Shown here in pieces: positions 59,633-64,000 of a stretch of 64,000 nt of DNA. A program made the position numbers and the translations under genes. The stretch covers positions 1-64,000 of the forward strand of contig CALBTT010000034.1 in NCBI GenBank assembly GCA_937967645.1, written 5' to 3'. The stretch comes from an uncultured Zoogloea sp. GTDB lineage: Bacteria > Pseudomonadota > Gammaproteobacteria > Burkholderiales > Rhodocyclaceae. The notes below the pieces were generated by a model that made no database searches, was not told where the DNA came from, and saw nothing but the letters and a program-made list of their open reading frames with translations. Every line of letters begins with the position of its first letter. Position 1 is the stretch's first letter.

Positions 59633-61105
59633 ATGAGCCGCGAAATTTTGCTGTTGGTCGACGCCCTGGCCCGCGAGAAGAACGTTTCGAAGGATATCGT
59701 TTTCTCGGCGCTGGAGTCCGCCCTGGCCCAGGCCACCAAGAAGCGCATCAATGATGAAGCCGATGTGCGTGTATCCATCGACCGGGAAACCGGCGATTAC
59801 GAGTCCTTCCGTCGTTGGCAGGTGCTGCCCGACGAGGATGTCGAGAACGATGAAGCCCAGATGGGCCTGATCGATGCCCGTGAGGAGTACCCCGAGATCC
59901 AGGTCGGCGATTTCGTCGAAGAAGGTCTCGAGCCGATCGACTTCGGCCGCATTGGCGCCCAGGCCGCCAAGCAGGTGATCCTGCAGAAGGTGCGCGACGC
60001 TGAGCGTGAGCAGATCCTCAACGACTTCCTTGATCGCAAGGAGTTCATCATCTCCGGCAGCATCAAGCGCATGGAGCGGGGCAATGCCATCATCGAGGTC
60101 GGCCGTCTGGAGGCCGTGCTGCCCCGCGATCAGATGATCCCCAAGGAAAATCTGCGCGTCGGCGATCGGGTCAAAGCCTACCTGCTGCGCATCGACCGGG
60201 GTGCCCGTGGTCCGCAGTTGGTGCTGTCCCGGACCGCGCCCGAGTTCGTGATGCGCCTGTTCGAGCTTGAAGTGCCCGAGATCGACGACGGCCTGCTGGA
60301 GATCAAGGCCTGCGCCCGTGATCCCGGCCTGCGCGCCAAGATCGGCGTCAAGTCGAACGATCCGCGTATCGATCCGATCGGCACCTGCGTCGGCTTGCGG
60401 GGTTCCCGCGTGACGGCGGTGCGCAACGAGATCGGTGGCGAGAACATCGACATCGTGCTGTGGTCGCCGGAGCCCGCGCAGTTCGTGATTGGCGCCCTGC
60501 AGCCTGCCGAAGTGTCCTCGATCGTTGTTGACGAGGAAGCGCACGCGATGGACGTGGTGGTCGACGAGAACAACCTCGCCATCGCCATCGGCCGCAACGG
60601 GCAGAACGTGAAACTGGCTTCCGAGCTGACCGGCTGGTCTATCAACCTGATGACCGAAGCCGAGTCGGAGCGCAAGTCCGAGGCCGAGCACAGCAGCGTC
60701 CGTCAGCTCTTCATCGAGAAGCTGGATGTGGACGAGGAAGTGGCCGACATCCTGATCGACGAGGGTTTCTCGTCCCTCGAGGAGATCGCCTACGTGCCCC
60801 TGGCCGAAATGCTGGAAATCGAATCCTTCGACGAAGAAACGGTGAACGAGCTGCGCAACCGCGCCCGCAACGTGCTCCTTACCGAAGCCATCGTGACTGA
60901 AGAGCAACTGGAAACCGTCGCCGAGGACCTGCTGGACCTCGAAGGCATGGACAAGCCCCTGGCCGCCAAGCTGGCGCAGGGTGGCGTGCATTCCCGCGAC
61001 GAACTGGCTGATCTTGCAGTTGATGAACTGATGGAAATGTCGGGGCTGGACGAAGTGCGGGCCAAGAATCTGATTACCAAGGCGCGCGCGCACTGGTTCG
61101 AGTAA
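59633..61105 (+). CDS. nusA: Transcription termination/antitermination factor NusA
   Basis: A 490-aa RNA polymerase-binding factor. The N-terminal polymerase-binding domain (SREILLLVDALAREKNV...) is followed by an S1 domain (EFIISGSIKRMERGNAIIEVG), two KH domains (DPRIDPIGTCVGLRGSRV; AIAIGRNGQNVKLASELTGW) and two C-terminal acidic repeats (about 350–490), as in E. coli NusA. It controls pausing, intrinsic termination and antitermination. In E. coli it regulates its own operon, relevant to the terminator in the leader here. Confidence 0.96.
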   Translation: MSREILLLVDALAREKNVSKDIVFSALESALAQATKKRINDEADVRVSIDRETGDYESFRRWQVLPDEDVENDEAQMGLIDAREEYPEIQVGDFVEEGLEPIDFGRIGAQAAKQVILQKVRDAEREQILNDFLDRKEFIISGSIKRMERGNAIIEVGRLEAVLPRDQMIPKENLRVGDRVKAYLLRIDRGARGPQLVLSRTAPEFVMRLFELEVPEIDDGLLEIKACARDPGLRAKIGVKSNDPRIDPIGTCVGLRGSRVTAVRNEIGGENIDIVLWSPEPAQFVIGALQPAEVSSIVVDEEAHAMDVVVDENNLAIAIGRNGQNVKLASELTGWSINLMTEAESERKSEAEHSSVRQLFIEKLDVDEEVADILIDEGFSSLEEIAYVPLAEMLEIESFDEETVNELRNRARNVLLTEAIVTEEQLETVAEDLLDLEGMDKPLAAKLAQGGVHSRDELADLAVDELMEMSGLDEVRAKNLITKARAHWFE

Positions 61106-61121
61106 TACCCGGAGGTTCAAT

Positions 61122-63968
61122 ATGGGACAGACAACCGTTACACAATTTGCCGGCGAACTTAGAATGCCGGCCTCCGTGTTGCTCGAGCAGTTGCAAAAGG
61201 CTGGCGTAGACAAGGCACGGGAAACCGATCTGCTCTCCGAGCAGGACAAGACTCGCCTGCTGGATTTCCTGCGGCGTGCGCACGGCGACACCGCTGCCAA
61301 GTCCAAGATCACCCTGACGCGCAAGCAGACCAGTGAGATCAAGGCAACCGACTCCACCGGCCGTGCCCGCACGGTTCAGGTGGAAGTCCGCAAGAAGCGC
61401 GTCTTCGTCAAGCGTGACGACGCGCTGGTGCCTGAGTCCGCGGTATCCGCTGCCGATGCGGCAGAGCCGGTTGTCGCGTCCGAGGCGGAGTTCGAGGCTG
61501 TGGCCGTCGACGCGCCCGAGATCGTCGAGGCGCCGGTCGTCGTGGAAGCCGCGCCGGTGGTCGAGGCCGCTCCCGAGCCGGAGCCTGAGCCTGAACCTGC
61601 CCCCGCGCCGGAACCTGAGCCCGTTCCCGAGCCCGAACCCGTTGTTGAAGCTGCTCCGGAACCTGTCGTCGAGCCCGAGCCGGCCCCTGCGCCCGCACCG
61701 ACTCCAGTGGTGGAGGCTGCCGCACCGAAGGTCGAGCAGCGTCCTGCCACGCCGGTACGCCGCGTTGTCACCGGGTCCATCCTGTCGGCCGAAGAAAAGG
61801 CCAGCCGGGAGCGTGAGGCCCAGCGTGCCGCTGAGCTCCAGGCGCGTCAGATCGCTGACCTGAAGGAAAAGCAGGAGCGTGAGGCGCGTGCCCGTGCGGC
61901 CATGCTGCAGCGCGCCGAGGACGAGAAGGCTCGCCTGGCTGCTGCCGAGAAGGCCAAGACCGAAAGCGAGGCAGCGCCCAAGAGCGGCACGCTGCACAAG
62001 CCGGCCAAAACCGAAGACAAGAACGTCCGCAAGGATGTCAAGAAGGCCGTCGCCAAAGATGCGCCGGGCGACTCCAAGCGTCGCGGCGGTGGTCTGAAGA
62101 CCCGTGGCGACACGACGGGTGGCGCAGCCGGCTGGCGAGGCGGTGGCCGCAGTGGCGGTCGCGGTGGTCGTCACCAGGATTCCCCCTCCTTCGTGGCGCC
62201 GACGGAGCCGATCGTGCGTGAAGTGCACGTGCCGGAAACCATCTCCGTCGCCGACCTGGCTCACAAGATGGCCGTCAAGGCCACCGAAGTGATCAAGGCG
62301 CTGATGAAGATGGGCTCGATGGTCACCATCAACCAGGTGCTGGACCAGGATACGGCCATGATTCTGGTCGAGGAGATGGGCCACAAGGCCGTCGCCGCAA
62401 AACTCGACGATCCGGATGCCTTCCTGGAGGACAACGTCGAGCACAAGGACTTTGCCCTCGAGCCGCGTGCTCCGGTCGTCACCGTCATGGGTCACGTGGA
62501 CCACGGCAAGACCTCGCTGCTGGACTACATCCGTCGTGCCAAAGTGGCAGCGGGCGAAGCGGGTGGTATCACCCAGCACATCGGCGCCTACCACGTGGAA
62601 ACGGATCGCGGCATGATCACCTTCCTGGATACCCCGGGTCACGAGGCCTTCACGGCCATGCGTGCCCGTGGCGCCAAGGCCACCGACCTGGTGGTGCTGG
62701 TGGTGGCGGCGGACGACGGCGTGATGCCCCAGACCAAGGAAGCCATCCACCACGCGAAGGCGGCCGAAGTGCCCCTGATCGTGGCGGTCAACAAGATCGA
62801 CAAGCCGGGTGCCAACCCCGAGCGTGTCCGTCAGGAGCTGATTGCCGAGGGCGTGGTGCCGGAAGCCTACGGTGGCGACACGATGTTCGTGGAAGTGTCC
62901 GCCAAGGCGGGTACGGGTATCGATGCGCTGCTGGAATCCATCCTTCTGCAGGCGGAAGTGCTGGAGCTCAAGGCGCCCCGCGAGTCCATGGCCAAGGGCC
63001 TGATCATCGAAGCGCGTCTGGACAAGGGCCGTGGCCCGGTGGCCACGCTGCTGGTGCAGAGCGGTACTCTGCGTCGCGGTGACGTGATCCTGGCCGGTGC
63101 GACCTTCGGCCGTGTCCGCGCCATGCTCGACGAGAATGGCAAGCCGATCGACGAAGCCGGTCCGTCCATCCCCGTCGAGATCCTTGGCCTCTCCGAGGTT
63201 CCGGGGGCGGGTGACGAGGTCGTGGCCCTCGCCGACGAACGCAAGGCCCGCGAAATCGCCCTGTTCCGTCAGGGCAAGTTCCGCGACGTCAAGCTGGCCA
63301 AGCAGCAGGCCGCCAAGCTGGAGAGCATGTTCGAACAGATGGGCGAGGGCGAGGTCAAGACCCTGCCGCTGATCATCAAGGCCGACGTGCAGGGTTCCCA
63401 GGAAGCGCTGGCCCACTCGCTGGTCAAGCTGTCCAACGACGAAGTGCGTGTGCAGGTCATCCACGGCGGCGTGGGTGCCATCAGCGAGTCCGACGTCAAC
63501 CTGGCCCAGGCCTCCGGTGCGGTGGTGATCGGCTTCAACATCCGTGCCGATGCCAATGCCCGCAAGCTGGCCGAGAACTTCGGCGTGGATCTGCGCTACT
63601 ACAACATCATCTACGACGCCGTGGATGAGGTTAAGAGCGCGCTGTCCGGCATGCTGGCCCCCGAGAAGCGGGAGCAGGTCCTGGGTCTGGTCGAAGTCCG
63701 TCAGGTCTTCACCATCTCCAAGGTCGGCACCATCGCGGGTTGCTACGTGCTCGAAGGCCTGGTCAAGCGCAACGGGCTGGTTCGCGTGCTGCGCAACCAC
63801 GTGGTCATCCACAGTGGCGAGCTCGAGTCCCTCAAGCGCTTCAAGGACGACGTCAAGGAAGTCAAGTTCGGCTACGAGTGCGGTCTGCAAGTCCGGAATT
63901 TCAATGACCTGCAAGAGGGCGATCAGCTCGAGGTCTACGAAATCCAGGAAGTGGCACGGACCCTGTAA
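61122..63968 (+). CDS. infB: Translation initiation factor IF-2
   Basis: A 948-aa initiation GTPase that positions fMet-tRNA on the 30S subunit. It has an N-terminal IF2-N module (TVTQFAGELRMPASVLLEQLQKAGV), a long low-complexity Pro/Glu and Lys/Arg linker (about residues 110–330) and a second IF2-N region (SVADLAHKMAVKATEVIKALM). The G domain has GHVDHGKT (about 457), DTPGHEAF and NKIDKPG, and the C-terminal domains bind fMet-tRNA. Length is typical for betaproteobacteria. An internal start giving a shorter IF-2 isoform is possible but not evident. Confidence 0.97.
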   Translation: MGQTTVTQFAGELRMPASVLLEQLQKAGVDKARETDLLSEQDKTRLLDFLRRAHGDTAAKSKITLTRKQTSEIKATDSTGRARTVQVEVRKKRVFVKRDDALVPESAVSAADAAEPVVASEAEFEAVAVDAPEIVEAPVVVEAAPVVEAAPEPEPEPEPAPAPEPEPVPEPEPVVEAAPEPVVEPEPAPAPAPTPVVEAAAPKVEQRPATPVRRVVTGSILSAEEKASREREAQRAAELQARQIADLKEKQEREARARAAMLQRAEDEKARLAAAEKAKTESEAAPKSGTLHKPAKTEDKNVRKDVKKAVAKDAPGDSKRRGGGLKTRGDTTGGAAGWRGGGRSGGRGGRHQDSPSFVAPTEPIVREVHVPETISVADLAHKMAVKATEVIKALMKMGSMVTINQVLDQDTAMILVEEMGHKAVAAKLDDPDAFLEDNVEHKDFALEPRAPVVTVMGHVDHGKTSLLDYIRRAKVAAGEAGGITQHIGAYHVETDRGMITFLDTPGHEAFTAMRARGAKATDLVVLVVAADDGVMPQTKEAIHHAKAAEVPLIVAVNKIDKPGANPERVRQELIAEGVVPEAYGGDTMFVEVSAKAGTGIDALLESILLQAEVLELKAPRESMAKGLIIEARLDKGRGPVATLLVQSGTLRRGDVILAGATFGRVRAMLDENGKPIDEAGPSIPVEILGLSEVPGAGDEVVALADERKAREIALFRQGKFRDVKLAKQQAAKLESMFEQMGEGEVKTLPLIIKADVQGSQEALAHSLVKLSNDEVRVQVIHGGVGAISESDVNLAQASGAVVIGFNIRADANARKLAENFGVDLRYYNIIYDAVDEVKSALSGMLAPEKREQVLGLVEVRQVFTISKVGTIAGCYVLEGLVKRNGLVRVLRNHVVIHSGELESLKRFKDDVKEVKFGYECGLQVRNFNDLQEGDQLEVYEIQEVARTL
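61555..61725 (+). repeat. Pro-Glu dipeptide repeat region inside infB
   Basis: An imperfect 6-bp-periodic stretch encodes alternating Glu-Pro and Ala-Pro dipeptides (roughly 55 residues) in the IF-2 linker. Codons vary (gag/gaa, cct/ccg/ccc), so it is under protein-level rather than DNA-level conservation. Confidence 0.7.
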
Positions 63969-63971
63969 GCC

Positions 63972-64000
63972 ATGCCCAAGGAGTTTTCACGAGGACAGCG
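63972..64000 (+). CDS. rbfA: Ribosome-binding factor A, N-terminal fragment (cut by window end)
   Basis: The ATG lies 3 nt after the infB stop and the visible reading frame starts MPKEFSRGQ, matching the usual RbfA N-terminus in this group, and the position after infB is conserved. Only nine codons are visible. Confidence 0.75.

Noticed and set aside
61074..63914. A 946-codon minus-strand frame opposite infB
   Set aside because: Shadow of a highly conserved gene with strong codon bias.

Overview
The window is a GC-rich bacterial chromosome segment with dense coding on both strands. It contains no rRNA, tRNA, IS element, phage or CRISPR. The best fit is a betaproteobacterium of the Rhodocyclales (Azospira/Dechlorosoma/Zoogloea-like). 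This is an inference from four things: the rluB–rimP–nusA–infB–rbfA order, the exosortase-A/PEP-CTERM genes with PrsK/PrsR/PrsT, the nasA–ybiB pair, and the abundance of GGDEF/EAL and hybrid-kinase genes.

Layout. 0–3.5 kb: exosortase-A-associated decarboxylase and acyl-CoA ligase (minus strand), divergent from an acyl carrier protein. 3.7–7.6 kb: assimilatory nitrate reductase nasA behind a near-consensus sigma-54 promoter, preceded by ybiB. 7.7–11.3 kb: a secreted PQQ-type sugar dehydrogenase, two tandem beta-hydroxyacid dehydrogenase paralogues and a LEA14-like lipoprotein. 11.3–21.8 kb (minus): mtnA and a class II aldolase (the pair that defines the DHAP shunt for methylthioadenosine/5'-deoxyadenosine salvage), run tightly into a giant hybrid kinase, an HD-GYP response regulator and a GGDEF-EAL protein. 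21.9–30.7 kb (plus): a methionine aminotransferase-like gene, then a coupled string: a small PP0621-type protein, PilS-like kinase, PilR-like sigma-54 activator, an unusual NCS1 permease–Cys-rich–histidine kinase–receiver fusion, and a LuxR-type response regulator. 30.7–34 kb (minus): a MASE1-CHASE-PAS-GGDEF-EAL protein. 34.3–36.2 kb: kup potassium transporter. 36.5–47.2 kb: sugar transferase, prsK, prsR, prsT, a tviB-type nucleotide-sugar dehydrogenase, a Sel1/lytic transglycosylase and a trypsin-like protease. 47.3–52.1 kb (minus): gcvT-gcvH-gcvP under a tandem glycine riboswitch. 52.1–64 kb (plus): housekeeping genes (alpha/beta hydrolase, PHP phosphoesterase, YciO-like protein, M50 protease, trpS, scpA, scpB, rluB, rimP, nusA, infB, start of rbfA).

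How it fits together. The two exosortase-linked blocks are expected to support exopolysaccharide synthesis and PEP-CTERM protein sorting under the PrsK–PrsR two-component pair; the exosortase itself and any PEP-CTERM substrate lie outside the window. Sigma-54 is a recurring theme: two NtrC-family activators (PilR-like and PrsR), a strong -24/-12 promoter at nasA, and a weaker one before the acyl carrier protein. The most unusual element is the transporter-kinase fusion with its cysteine-rich module and partner LuxR regulator. The most unusual arrangement is the MTA-salvage pair that appears to be co-transcribed with a phosphorelay kinase and a c-di-GMP phosphodiesterase.
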